DNA of 64,000 bases, from positions 1-64,000 of the forward strand of contig NZ_JBEBMH010000007.1 of assembly GCF_040081985.1 (NCBI RefSeq), given 5' to 3'. Within the stretch, counting starts at the first letter, position 1, and each line of letters starts with the position of its first letter. The position numbers were made by a program, and so were the translations under genes. A model generated the notes under the pieces. The model saw nothing but the letters and a program-made list of their open reading frames with translations, ran no database searches and had not been told where the DNA came from. Below, in pieces: positions 1 through 7,982 of the stretch. The stretch is from Kumtagia yinganensis. Lineage in GTDB: Bacteria > Pseudomonadota > Alphaproteobacteria > Rhizobiales > Rhizobiaceae.

Positions 1-195
1 GACGCTCACACAGGCCCGCACCGCCATCACCGCATGGAAGGAGGACTACAACCACCACAGACCACACTCGGCCCTCGGCAATATGCCGCCAGTCGAGTTC
101 GCAATCAAATCCACGCTGGAAAAACAGGCCGCATGAGGCCTAAATCGAAACCCAGGACTCTCCCTCAAGCCGGAGGAGATTGGGGTCTCACGTCA
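1..195 (+). mobile_element. Right end of an IS3-family insertion sequence
   Basis: The window opens inside an insertion sequence. It holds the last 44 codons of an IS3-type transposase and about 59 bp of non-coding right end. The likely terminus is the CA at 194-195, in GGTCTCACGTCA (184-195). Read from the other strand this end begins TGACGTGAGACC, matching the TG...CA ends of the IS3 family. The left end and target duplication lie outside the window. The terminus coincides exactly with the stop codon of the neighbouring RTX gene, which suggests that the element inserted into that gene. Confidence 0.7.
2..136 (+). CDS. IS3-family transposase OrfB, C-terminal fragment
   Basis: Frame 2 from the window start encodes the C-terminal 44 residues of a DDE transposase, ending in TGA at 134-136. 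The visible string WKEDYNHHRPHSALGNMPP is the hallmark C-terminus of the IS3-family integrase core (the YNxxRPHxALG motif). The catalytic D-D-E residues would lie upstream of the window. The gene is cut only by the window edge, so whether the full element is intact cannot be judged. Confidence 0.85.
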   Translation, partial: TLTQARTAITAWKEDYNHHRPHSALGNMPPVEFAIKSTLEKQAA

Positions 196-1047
196 CTTGC
201 CAAAACCATCAATCGCAACACCGCTTGTCAGACTCACGGTGACACCATCGAAACCGTTACGGTGGTCGTCGCGGTCGTAGCGGACCTCGTCGACGCCACC
301 CTTACCGTCGATTTTGTCCCGCCCGCCGAGCCCAAAGAACTGTTCGTCGACCGACGAGCCATTCAGGATATCGGCGAACTGCGTGCCGCGGAAGGCCTCT
401 ATGCTGGTGAAGGTCTCGCTGTTGCCCCAGGGATCGAGGACCGTTCCCGCCTGCGCGTCCAGCACGATGCCACGTAGCGCGGTGGGATCGAAATAAGTGT
501 CCTGGAACATCAAAGTGTCAAAGCCGGAGCCGCCGTCGTAAGTGTCCTTGCCGATGCCGCCCTCCAAATAGTCGTCGTCTGCACCGCCCTTCAGCACGTC
601 GTTGCCGGCATGGCCATAAAGGTCGTCACTACCTAAAGAGCCGTTTATGGTATCGTTGCTGTTCATCAGCCATTGGGTGAATTGCCAAGAGAAGAAGTAA
701 AGAAAATCGTCTTCGCCGTCTGTATTCGCATCCACCGCATCATAGACATCCAAAAGTGACAGGTTAAAGCCCGTAGCGTTTTGGAGCAACGTAACACCGT
801 CCTCCAGCAATACCTGAAGGCCGGTCAAAGTCCCGCCAGTCGGCTCGCCATTTGTATCATAGGTAAAACCAGTCCCGATTAGCTTCACGACGAGACCGCT
901 CTCCAACCGAAACGTGATTCGCGTCGCGCTTGGCGTGCCGATCACCGTCGTGTTTACAAAGTTGAGGAGTTGCCCCAACGATGGATTGTAGTCCACATAC
1001 TCCGGCAGATATTCTCCACCGGGAAAAGACATTGTGACTGTTGTCAT
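193..1047 (-). pseudogene. RTX (hemolysin-type) calcium-binding protein, truncated by IS
   Basis: The 284 visible codons encode a Ca2+-binding RTX-type protein, a family usually exported by type I secretion. Residues 137-180 carry glycine/aspartate nonapeptide repeats (LYGHAGNDVLKGGADDD, then GGSGFDTL), and a second set lies at about 233-255. The N-terminal 130 residues are not recognised. There is no Sec signal, as expected for type I substrates, whose signal is C-terminal. Translation stops right after VAIDGFGK, where relatives usually continue with a TDTLTSIEN-like segment, and the stop TGA is the terminal trinucleotide of the adjoining IS. The product has therefore probably lost its C-terminal repeats and secretion signal. 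The start ATG at 1047 follows an AGGGAA ribosome site. Confidence 0.75.
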
Positions 1048-1231
1048 TGTTCCCTACCCCGTTTCTGTCGATTGGGTTGTTAGCCCTTCGAGTAGAAGGC
1101 ATATCATACAGGTTGTAGGGTGCAATTCAGGATTTTAGCAAAAAGTTAACTGCGTTAACCGCCGGCGCTCTTGATGGGGGCTGGTCAAAGCCTTCCCACG
1201 TCGATGCAAGACGAGATCAGCCGAAGGGCGA

Positions 1232-3148
1232 TCAGGCGGCTTCGACGCCGATCCCTCGCGCCGCCAGCGCCGCCGCGATCTCGTCCAAAATCGCCGGATC
1301 GTCGATGGTCGCTGGCATCGTCCACGGCTCGCGGTCGGCGATCTTCTGCATGGTGGCGCGAAGGATCTTTCCCGAGCGTGTCTTCGGCAGCCGCTTGATG
1401 ACCACCACGGTCTTCAGCGCCGCCACAGCACCGATCCGGTCGCGTACCAGCGCCACGATCTCGCTTTCGATCTCGGCCGCGTCGCGGTTCGTGCCGGCGT
1501 TCAGCACGACGAAGCCGCAGGGCACCTGGCCTTTCACCTGATCGGCAATGCCGATCACCGCGCATTCGGCGACGTTCGGATGCTCGGCCAGCACCTCCTC
1601 CATGCCACCTGTCGAAAGCCGGTGGCCGGCGACGTTGATGATGTCGTCGGTGCGGGCCATGATGAACAGATAGCCGTCATCGTCCGTCAGTCCCGCGTCG
1701 GCGGTTTTGTATGAACCGGGGAATTCGGCGAGATAGGCATCGTGAAAACGCTGGTCGGCGTTCCACAAGGTCGGCAGGCAGCCGGGCGGCAGCGGCAGTT
1801 TCAGCACCACATTGCCCAGCGTTCCCGGCGCCACGGGATGCCCGGCGTCATCCAAAACCCGCACGTCGAAACCCGGCATCGGCACGCCCGGCGAACCGTG
1901 CTTTACCGGCAGCATGCCGAGGCCGACTGGGTTCTGGGTAATCGGGTGGCCGGTTTCCGTCTGCCACCAATGATCGATCACCGGCACGCCTAGCATCCGT
2001 TCCGCCCATTCGAGCGTCGGCGGGTCGGCGCGCTCGCCGGCGAGGAACAGCGTGCGGAATTTTGTCAGATCGTATTTCGGGACGAACGAACCCAGCGGGT
2101 CCTGGCCCTTGATGGCGCGGAACGCGGTCGGCGCGGTGAACAGGGCGACAACCCCATGCTCGGCGATCACGCGCCAGAACGTGCCGGCATCCGGCGTCCC
2201 GACCGGTTTTCCTTCGAACAGCACCGTCGCGCAGCCGTGCAGCAGCGGCGCATAGACGATGTAGGAATGGCCGACCACCCAGCCGACGTCGGATGCGGCC
2301 CAGAACACTTCGCCCGGCTTCACGCCGAACTCGTTCTGCATCGACCATTTCAGCGCGACCATATGGCCGCCATTGTCGCGCACCACGCCCTTGGGCTGGC
2401 CGGTCGTGCCCGACGTGTAAAGTACGTAGAGCGGATCGGTGGCGGCGACCGGCACGCAATCGACATTGGCGCCGGCTGCTCGCTCGCGCGCAACTTGGTC
2501 GGCGAAATCGAGGTCGCGGCCTTCGACGAGGTCGCAGCGCTGCTCCTCGCGTTGCAGGATCAGGCAGCGGCCGACCTTGTGGCGGGCCATGCTGATCGCC
2601 CCGTCGAGCAGCGGCTTGTAGACGACAGTGCGCCCCGGTTCCAGGCCGCAGGAGGCGGAGATGATCAGCTTCGGCGTCGCGTCGTCGATGCGGGCGGCAA
2701 GCTCGCGCGCGGCGAAGCCGCCGAAGACCACCGAATGAATGGCGCCGAGCCGTGCGCAGGCGAGCATGGAAAACACCGCTTCCGGCACCATCGGCATGTA
2801 GACGATGACGCGGTCGCCCTTTCCGACGCCGTGGTTCTTCAGCACGGAGGCCAGCGCCACAACCTCGCGCTTCATCTCGGCATAGGTGAATTTTTTCACC
2901 GTGCCCGTGATGGCACTGTCGTGGATCAGCGCAAGCTGGTCGCCACGCCCGCCGGCCACGTTGCGGTCGAGCGCGTTGAAGCAGGTGTTGCATTCGGCTC
3001 CGGCGAACCAGCGGCCGTAGACACCGGCTTCGGCGTCAAACACCTTGTCCCACGGCTTCGACCAGTCGATGGCGCCTGCGGCTTCTGCCCAGAAAGTTTC
3101 CGGGTCGGATTTCCAGGCCGCATAGACCTCATGATAGCGCGACGCCAT
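1232..3148 (-). CDS. prpE: Propionyl-CoA synthetase (propionate-CoA ligase)
   Basis: An AMP-forming acyl-CoA synthetase of 638 residues, typical for PrpE. It activates propionate (or acetate) with ATP and CoA in the cytoplasm. The adenylation motif YTSGTTGQPKG is at 244-254, and WWQTETGHPI lies in the central core. The C-terminal TRSGKILR places the catalytic, acetylation-regulated lysine near residue 594. The N-terminal pattern IDWSKPWDKVFD with CNTCFNALDR resembles PrpE/ACSS3 more than Acs. It stands alone between the RTX remnant and the pgk group, with no 2-methylcitrate genes beside it. Acetyl-CoA synthetase activity cannot be excluded. Confidence 0.88.
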   Translation of the reverse strand: MASRYHEVYAAWKSDPETFWAEAAGAIDWSKPWDKVFDAEAGVYGRWFAGAECNTCFNALDRNVAGGRGDQLALIHDSAITGTVKKFTYAEMKREVVALASVLKNHGVGKGDRVIVYMPMVPEAVFSMLACARLGAIHSVVFGGFAARELAARIDDATPKLIISASCGLEPGRTVVYKPLLDGAISMARHKVGRCLILQREEQRCDLVEGRDLDFADQVARERAAGANVDCVPVAATDPLYVLYTSGTTGQPKGVVRDNGGHMVALKWSMQNEFGVKPGEVFWAASDVGWVVGHSYIVYAPLLHGCATVLFEGKPVGTPDAGTFWRVIAEHGVVALFTAPTAFRAIKGQDPLGSFVPKYDLTKFRTLFLAGERADPPTLEWAERMLGVPVIDHWWQTETGHPITQNPVGLGMLPVKHGSPGVPMPGFDVRVLDDAGHPVAPGTLGNVVLKLPLPPGCLPTLWNADQRFHDAYLAEFPGSYKTADAGLTDDDGYLFIMARTDDIINVAGHRLSTGGMEEVLAEHPNVAECAVIGIADQVKGQVPCGFVVLNAGTNRDAAEIESEIVALVRDRIGAVAALKTVVVIKRLPKTRSGKILRATMQKIADREPWTMPATIDDPAILDEIAAALAARGIGVEAA

Positions 3149-3306
3149 CGGTGCTCCTCCCGCTCCGATCCTACGCGAAGCTTAGCCGCCCGCGGGGGCG
3201 CGCGTCCACCTGACTATCGGCGTAGCAAAGCGCCGCCGCGCCGGACGCTATCGCCAGCCGCGGATTGCACTTTGACAGCGCGGCGCAGGCCTGCTCAAAA
3301 CACTCC

Positions 3307-3471
3307 ATGTCGAAAGCGCTGTCGCTCGTCATCGTCGCCATGATGATCATCCAGCTCATCAAGCCGCTGGGCTTGCCGGGGCTCAGGCAGCGGCGTGACT
3401 TCTGGAAGCTGGCGGTCGCGGCGCTGGCCGCGATCTCGCTGACGGTGATCCTCAGCCACGCGACGACATAG
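3307..3471 (+). CDS. Small predicted membrane protein, function unknown
   Basis: A 54-residue protein that I do not recognise as a named family. It has two hydrophobic stretches, at about 4-20 (LSLVIVAMMIIQLIKPLG) and 33-50 (LAVAALAAISLTVILS), separated by a charged RQRRDFW loop, which suggests a two-span inner-membrane protein with a positively charged turn. The ATG at 3307 is preferred over an upstream one because the hydrophobic segment follows directly. No strong ribosome site is seen. It lies between prpE and pgk on the opposite strand, and the antisense frame is less protein-like. Confidence 0.5.
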   Translation: MSKALSLVIVAMMIIQLIKPLGLPGLRQRRDFWKLAVAALAAISLTVILSHATT

Positions 3472-3487
3472 TCGCACTGGCTTCCGC

Positions 3488-4687
3488 TCAGGCCTTTTTC
3501 AGCACCTCGACGCCCGGCAAAGGCTTGCCTTCCATCCATTCGAGGAAGGCGCCGCCAGCGGTGGACACATAGCTGAAATCATCCGCCACGCCTGCATGAT
3601 TGAGCGCGGCCACCGTGTCGCCGCCGCCGGCCACGGAGACCAGTCCGCCAGCCGTGGTCTCAGCCGCGGCGGCCTTGGCGGCGGCCACGGTCGCAGCATC
3701 GAAGGGCGCGATCTCGAACGCGCCAAGCGGGCCGTTCCAGACCAGCGTGTTGGCGCGGCCGATCCATTCGACGATCTTTTCGACCGTCTTCGGACCGACA
3801 TCCAGGATCATGCCATCGGCCGGGATCGCTTCGATCTCTACCACCTGATTCTCGGCGCCCGCCTTGAACTCCTTCGCCACCACTCCGTCCGACGGCAGGA
3901 TGATGGCGCAGCCGGCGGCGGCCGCGTCGATCATGATCTGCTTTGCGGTGTCCGCCAGATCGTGTTCGCACAGCGATTTTCCGACATTGGTGCCGCGCGC
4001 CGCCAGGAATGTGTTGGCCATGCCGCCGCCGATCACCAGCGCGTCGACCTTTTTTACCAGATTGGTCAGAAGATCGATCTTGGTCGAAACCTTGGCTCCG
4101 CCGACGATGGCGACGACTGGGCGCTTCGGATTGCCGAGGCCGGCGTGCAGCGCGTCGAGTTCGGCCTGCATGGTGCGCCCCGCATGGGCGGGCAGGTGGC
4201 GCGCCAGGCCCTCGGTTGACGAATGGGCGCGATGCGCCGCGGAGAAGGCATCGTTGACAAAGATGTCGCCGTTCTTCGCCAGCGCCTCGGTGAACGCCTT
4301 GTCGTTCTTCTCCTCGCCCTTATGGAAGCGGGTGTTTTCCAAGAGCAGGATGTCGCCGTCCTGCATCGCCGACACCGCCTCGGCCGCTTTCTCGCCGACG
4401 CAATCGGCGCCAAAGCCGACTTTTCGGCCGATCACCTCGGCCGTCGCTCGCGCGATCGGTTCAAGCGAAAACTCCGGCGTCGGACCGTCCTTCGGCCGGC
4501 CGAAATGCGCCAGCAGAATTACCCTTGCGCCCTGGTCGGCAAGCTCGGTGATCGTCGGCGCGACCCGCTCGATGCGCGTGGCGTCCGTGACCTTGCCGTC
4601 GGCGACCGGCACGTTCAGGTCGACACGGACAAGGACACGTTTTCCCCTGACGTCACCGATGTCGTCGAGGGTCTTGAAGGCGGTCAT
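3488..4687 (-). CDS. pgk: Phosphoglycerate kinase
   Basis: A 399-residue phosphoglycerate kinase. It interconverts 1,3-bisphosphoglycerate plus ADP and 3-phosphoglycerate plus ATP in glycolysis and gluconeogenesis. Family blocks are all present: RVDLNVPVADGKVTDATRI (21-39) for triose binding, HFGRPK, ENTRFHKGEEKND, VGGAKVSTKI, GGGMANTF, WNGPLGAFE, and the C-terminal SVAGGGDTVAAL nucleotide site. The length is normal. It sits downstream of gap and tkt on the same strand, but a K+/H+ antiporter gene separates it from gap, so it probably has its own promoter in the 65-bp gap. Confidence 0.97.
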   Translation of the reverse strand: MTAFKTLDDIGDVRGKRVLVRVDLNVPVADGKVTDATRIERVAPTITELADQGARVILLAHFGRPKDGPTPEFSLEPIARATAEVIGRKVGFGADCVGEKAAEAVSAMQDGDILLLENTRFHKGEEKNDKAFTEALAKNGDIFVNDAFSAAHRAHSSTEGLARHLPAHAGRTMQAELDALHAGLGNPKRPVVAIVGGAKVSTKIDLLTNLVKKVDALVIGGGMANTFLAARGTNVGKSLCEHDLADTAKQIMIDAAAAGCAIILPSDGVVAKEFKAGAENQVVEIEAIPADGMILDVGPKTVEKIVEWIGRANTLVWNGPLGAFEIAPFDAATVAAAKAAAAETTAGGLVSVAGGGDTVAALNHAGVADDFSYVSTAGGAFLEWMEGKPLPGVEVLKKA

Positions 4688-4752
4688 CGGGCATCTCCGT
4701 CGTTGAGTCGCGCGGACATTATCGCGCCGCGCCGTCCATGCAAGGTGGTCTT

Positions 4753-6609
4753 TCAGCCGACAGTCGTGTCTTCCGGCGCGGGGGCCGGCTGCTGAGGCGC
4801 GGGGGTCTTCTCGAACCGCTGCCGGAGATGCGCCTTGATCCGGTCGCGGATCTCCGTCGCGCCAAAGAATGCCGGAATGGCGGGCGGCGGGGTCGGCTCC
4901 AGAGCGACACCGACGCTGATGATACGGCCCTTCTCGTCCACATCGCGCACGATCAGTTCGATCGGCCCGAGATTCACGCGGTCGGCGTATTCGGCGTGCC
5001 CGCTCAGCTTCGCCACCATCAGCGCACCGATGGTCAGCCCGCGTTCTGGTTCCGCGAGCTTGGCTTCGTAGGCCATCTCGAGATCGGTGGCCGGGCGGGC
5101 CGGATCGACGGCGAAGGCGCCGAAGAAATCCTCATCCTCGGGATCGACCTCGGTGCGGCTGGCGAAGAGGCGGTCGAGCAGGCGCGGATAACGATCCGGC
5201 ACGAAGATGTAGACATGGTCGCCGGCGACCAGCCGACCTGCGTCCTGGAATTTTATGGATCGCCCCTCGCGCACCACCAGCGACGGCCGCGCCCAGCGCG
5301 GAATGCGCTGGCCGCGCAGCACGGGACTGCCGGCAACCACGGTATAGGCCAGCAGTTCGTGGTGCGCCGAGCCGGGAAGCTCGAGTTCGACTTTCTGCAG
5401 CGGACCCAGCCGCGCCGGCACGATCAGCCCCAGCCATCGGGCCAGGGGCCCCACTGTCCAGCCCTGCACCACCAGCGACACCAGAACGACGATGAAGGCG
5501 GTGTTGAAGATCAGCCGGCCATGCTCCAGCCCTCCGAGGATCGGGGTGATTGCGAGCAGGATCGACACCGCGCCGCGCAGGCCGACCCAGGAGATGAAGG
5601 CCGTTTCCTGCCTGGGCATGCTGAACGGAATGAGGCAGAGCCACACGGCCAGGGGCCGCGCCACGAAGATCAGGACCAGCCCAAGCGCGATCGCGGCCGG
5701 TAGAATCGGCAGGAACTGCGACGGCGTCGCGAACAGGCCGAGCACCAGGAACATGATGATCTGAGCCAGCCACGACATGCCGTCCTGAAAACGCTTCAGC
5801 ACCGAAACCGCGCGTATGTCGGAATTGCCGGCGACCAGTCCCGCGAGATAGACGGCGAGGAAACCCGATCCGCCAATCGTGCCGGCCGCCGCGAAGATCA
5901 TCAGCGACAGCGTCAGCACGAAGATCGGCAGCAGGCCGCTGTCGAGGTTGAGCCGGTCGACCAGTTTCACGATGCCATAACCGCCCGCCAGGCCGATCGC
6001 CGCGCCGAACGCCATGTGCGTGACGAAGCCGAGCACGAGATCGAACAGAATGACCTCGGCATGTGGCTGTGCGCCCAGCGCGATGATCTCCACCAGGGTG
6101 ATGGTCAGGAAGATGGCGATGGGATCGTTGGTGCCGGATTCGATTTCCAGCGTCGCGCGCACACGTTCACGCAGGTTGACGTTGCCCGCTCGCAGCAGAA
6201 AGAACACCGCCGCCGCGTCGGTGGAGGCCACCGCCGCGCCCAGCAGGAAGGATTCCAGCCAGTCGAGATCGGTGAGATAGAAGGCGGCCGCGCCGAACAG
6301 CGCCGTCGTCAGCAGCACGCCGACCGTCGCCAGCGTCAACGCGGGCGCGGCCGCCTGCCGGAAAATCTTCAGCGGCGTGCCGAAACCCGAATCGAACAGG
6401 ATGACCGCCAGCGCCAGCGAGCCGGCAAAATAGGCCAGCTGCGGGTTGTCGAACTTGATGCCGAGCCCGTCCTCGCCGGTGGCCAGGCCGATGGCGAGGA
6501 ACAGCAGCAGCAGCGGGGCGCCGAAGCGGAAGGCGATCAGGCTCGAAAACGCTGCGGCGACCACCAGGGCGGCGCTGACCAGCGTTGCGAGGTAGATTGC
6601 CTGATCCAT
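4753..6609 (-). CDS. K+/H+ (NhaP2/CvrA-type) antiporter
   Basis: A 618-residue cation/proton antiporter of the CPA1 family, similar in architecture to E. coli CvrA/NhaP2. The first 390 residues hold about 12 hydrophobic segments with the exchanger motif GxASTDAAAVFFLL. A cytoplasmic TrkA-C (RCK_C) domain follows (VVAGSPVLRGQRIPRW to HVYIFVPDRY), then a C-terminal acidic/CorC-like region. I chose the internal ATG at 6609 (MDQAIYLATLVSA) because it directly precedes the first membrane span and follows GAGGGAG; the longer frame from 6702 adds a non-conserved polar leader. The inferred role is K+ and pH homeostasis. It is inserted between gap and pgk. Confidence 0.87.
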   Translation of the reverse strand: MDQAIYLATLVSAALVVAAAFSSLIAFRFGAPLLLLFLAIGLATGEDGLGIKFDNPQLAYFAGSLALAVILFDSGFGTPLKIFRQAAAPALTLATVGVLLTTALFGAAAFYLTDLDWLESFLLGAAVASTDAAAVFFLLRAGNVNLRERVRATLEIESGTNDPIAIFLTITLVEIIALGAQPHAEVILFDLVLGFVTHMAFGAAIGLAGGYGIVKLVDRLNLDSGLLPIFVLTLSLMIFAAAGTIGGSGFLAVYLAGLVAGNSDIRAVSVLKRFQDGMSWLAQIIMFLVLGLFATPSQFLPILPAAIALGLVLIFVARPLAVWLCLIPFSMPRQETAFISWVGLRGAVSILLAITPILGGLEHGRLIFNTAFIVVLVSLVVQGWTVGPLARWLGLIVPARLGPLQKVELELPGSAHHELLAYTVVAGSPVLRGQRIPRWARPSLVVREGRSIKFQDAGRLVAGDHVYIFVPDRYPRLLDRLFASRTEVDPEDEDFFGAFAVDPARPATDLEMAYEAKLAEPERGLTIGALMVAKLSGHAEYADRVNLGPIELIVRDVDEKGRIISVGVALEPTPPPAIPAFFGATEIRDRIKAHLRQRFEKTPAPQQPAPAPEDTTVG

Positions 6610-6710
6610 GCCGATTCCGCTCCCTCGATCCCAGGATCGTCGATCCATGCAGAGTGCGGCGAAGACAAGGCATCGGGCTAGCGATTTGCGGCAAACATTC
6701 AAGCAAAACG

Positions 6711-6737
6711 AAAAACGCCCGGCCGAGGCCGGGCGTT
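6711..6737 (-). terminator. Rho-independent terminator after gap
   Basis: On the minus strand an 11-bp perfect stem (AACGCCCGGCC pairing with GGCCGGGCGTT) with a tiny loop is followed by TTTTTCGTTTT. It lies 27 bp beyond the gap stop codon and ends gap transcription before the antiporter gene. Confidence 0.85.
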
Positions 6738-6763
6738 GCGAATTCGCGAATGTATGTCGGAAG

Positions 6764-7774
6764 TTAGCTGATGGTCTTGCCGAAGGCGACGGCGGTGTCG
6801 GCCATGCGGTTCGAGAAGCCCCATTCGTTGTCGTACCACGACAGAACCGACACCAGATTGCCTTCCATCACCTTGGTCTGGTCGAGCGCCACCGTCGAGG
6901 AATGCGGGTCGTGGTTGAAGTCGATCGAAACGTTCGGATGGGTGGTGAAGGACATGACGCCCTTGAGCTTGCCGTTCGAGGCGGCGATCACCGCATCGTT
7001 GATCTCCTGCGCCGTGGTATTCCTCTTGGCGATGAACTTGAAGTCGACCAGCGAGACGTTGGGCGTCGGCACGCGGATGGAGATGCCGTCGAGCTTGCCC
7101 TTGAGTTCCGGCAGGACGAGGCCGATCGCCTTGGCCGCGCCCGTCGAAGTCGGGATCTGTGACAGCGCCGCGGCGCGGCCGCGGTAGAGATCCTTGTGCA
7201 TCGTATCGAGAGTCGGCTGGTCGCCGGTGTAGGAATGGATGGTGGTCATCATTCCCTTCTCGATGCCGACGGTCTCGTGCATGACGGCGGCGAGCGGCGC
7301 CAGGCAGTTGGTCGTGCAGGACGCGTTGGAGACGACGATGTGCTCCTTCGACAGCTTGTCATGGTTGATGCCGTAGACGACCGTCAGATCGGCGCCGTCG
7401 GCCGGAGCCGAGACCAGGACGCGCTTGGCGCCGGCGGTCAGATGCGCCGAGGCCTTGTCCTTGGAGGTGAAGATGCCGGTGCATTCCAGCGCGATGTCGA
7501 CGCCGAGGTCCTTCCACGGAAGCTGCGCGGGATCGCGCACGGCCAGAACCTTGAACTTCTCGGAGCCGACATTGATCGTGTCGCCCTCGACCCTGACTTC
7601 GTGCGGGAATTTTCCATGCACGCTGTCGAAGCGCAGCAGATGGGCGTTGGTCTCGACCGGGCCGAGATCGTTGACGGCTACGACGTCGATATCCTTGCGG
7701 CCGGACTCATAGATGGCGCGCACGATGTTGCGGCCGATGCGGCCGAATCCGTTGATGGCAACTCTGACGGTCAT
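6764..7774 (-). CDS. gap: Glyceraldehyde-3-phosphate dehydrogenase, type I
   Basis: A 336-residue NAD-dependent GAPDH. It oxidises glyceraldehyde 3-phosphate to 1,3-bisphosphoglycerate. The Rossmann motif INGFGRIGR is at 7-15, the active-site SNASCTTNC places the catalytic cysteine at 153, and the C-terminal WYDNEWGFSNRM is intact. The length is normal for the type I enzyme. It is downstream of tkt on the same strand with a 208-bp gap and has its own strong terminator, so it is probably a separate or semi-independent transcription unit. The start at 7774 follows a CAGGAGG ribosome site. Confidence 0.97.
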   Translation of the reverse strand: MTVRVAINGFGRIGRNIVRAIYESGRKDIDVVAVNDLGPVETNAHLLRFDSVHGKFPHEVRVEGDTINVGSEKFKVLAVRDPAQLPWKDLGVDIALECTGIFTSKDKASAHLTAGAKRVLVSAPADGADLTVVYGINHDKLSKEHIVVSNASCTTNCLAPLAAVMHETVGIEKGMMTTIHSYTGDQPTLDTMHKDLYRGRAAALSQIPTSTGAAKAIGLVLPELKGKLDGISIRVPTPNVSLVDFKFIAKRNTTAQEINDAVIAASNGKLKGVMSFTTHPNVSIDFNHDPHSSTVALDQTKVMEGNLVSVLSWYDNEWGFSNRMADTAVAFGKTIS

Positions 7775-7982
7775 GAAATTCCTCCTGTCGCGGTGAAGGC
7801 GCGGCTACGCTTGGGATGGGTGCCGCCCGCTTCTTAACGTCGGGCAGCCAAAGAATCCATATGCCGGAAGGGCGAATTTAAATCGATTAGCAGCGGCTCC
7901 TCCGCATTATTCCGCTGGCGCGGCATGCGACATGGCGGCGCATGGCTTGTGCCGCCAGCCGTGGGGCGAAGATCGCGACGCG

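Noticed and set aside
1141..1165. CtrA-like TTAA pair upstream of the RTX gene
   Set aside because: The two TTAA are separated by 5 bp, not 7, and there is no TTAACCAT companion.
2156..3343. A 395-codon plus-strand frame across prpE
   Set aside because: It is the antisense shadow of prpE; it has no family-like motif, and prpE has a complete set of conserved blocks.
6610..6702. Upstream 31-codon extension of the K+/H+ antiporter
   Set aside because: The leader is polar and Cys/Arg-rich, overlaps the gap terminator side, and the internal ATG has a better ribosome site directly before the first membrane span.
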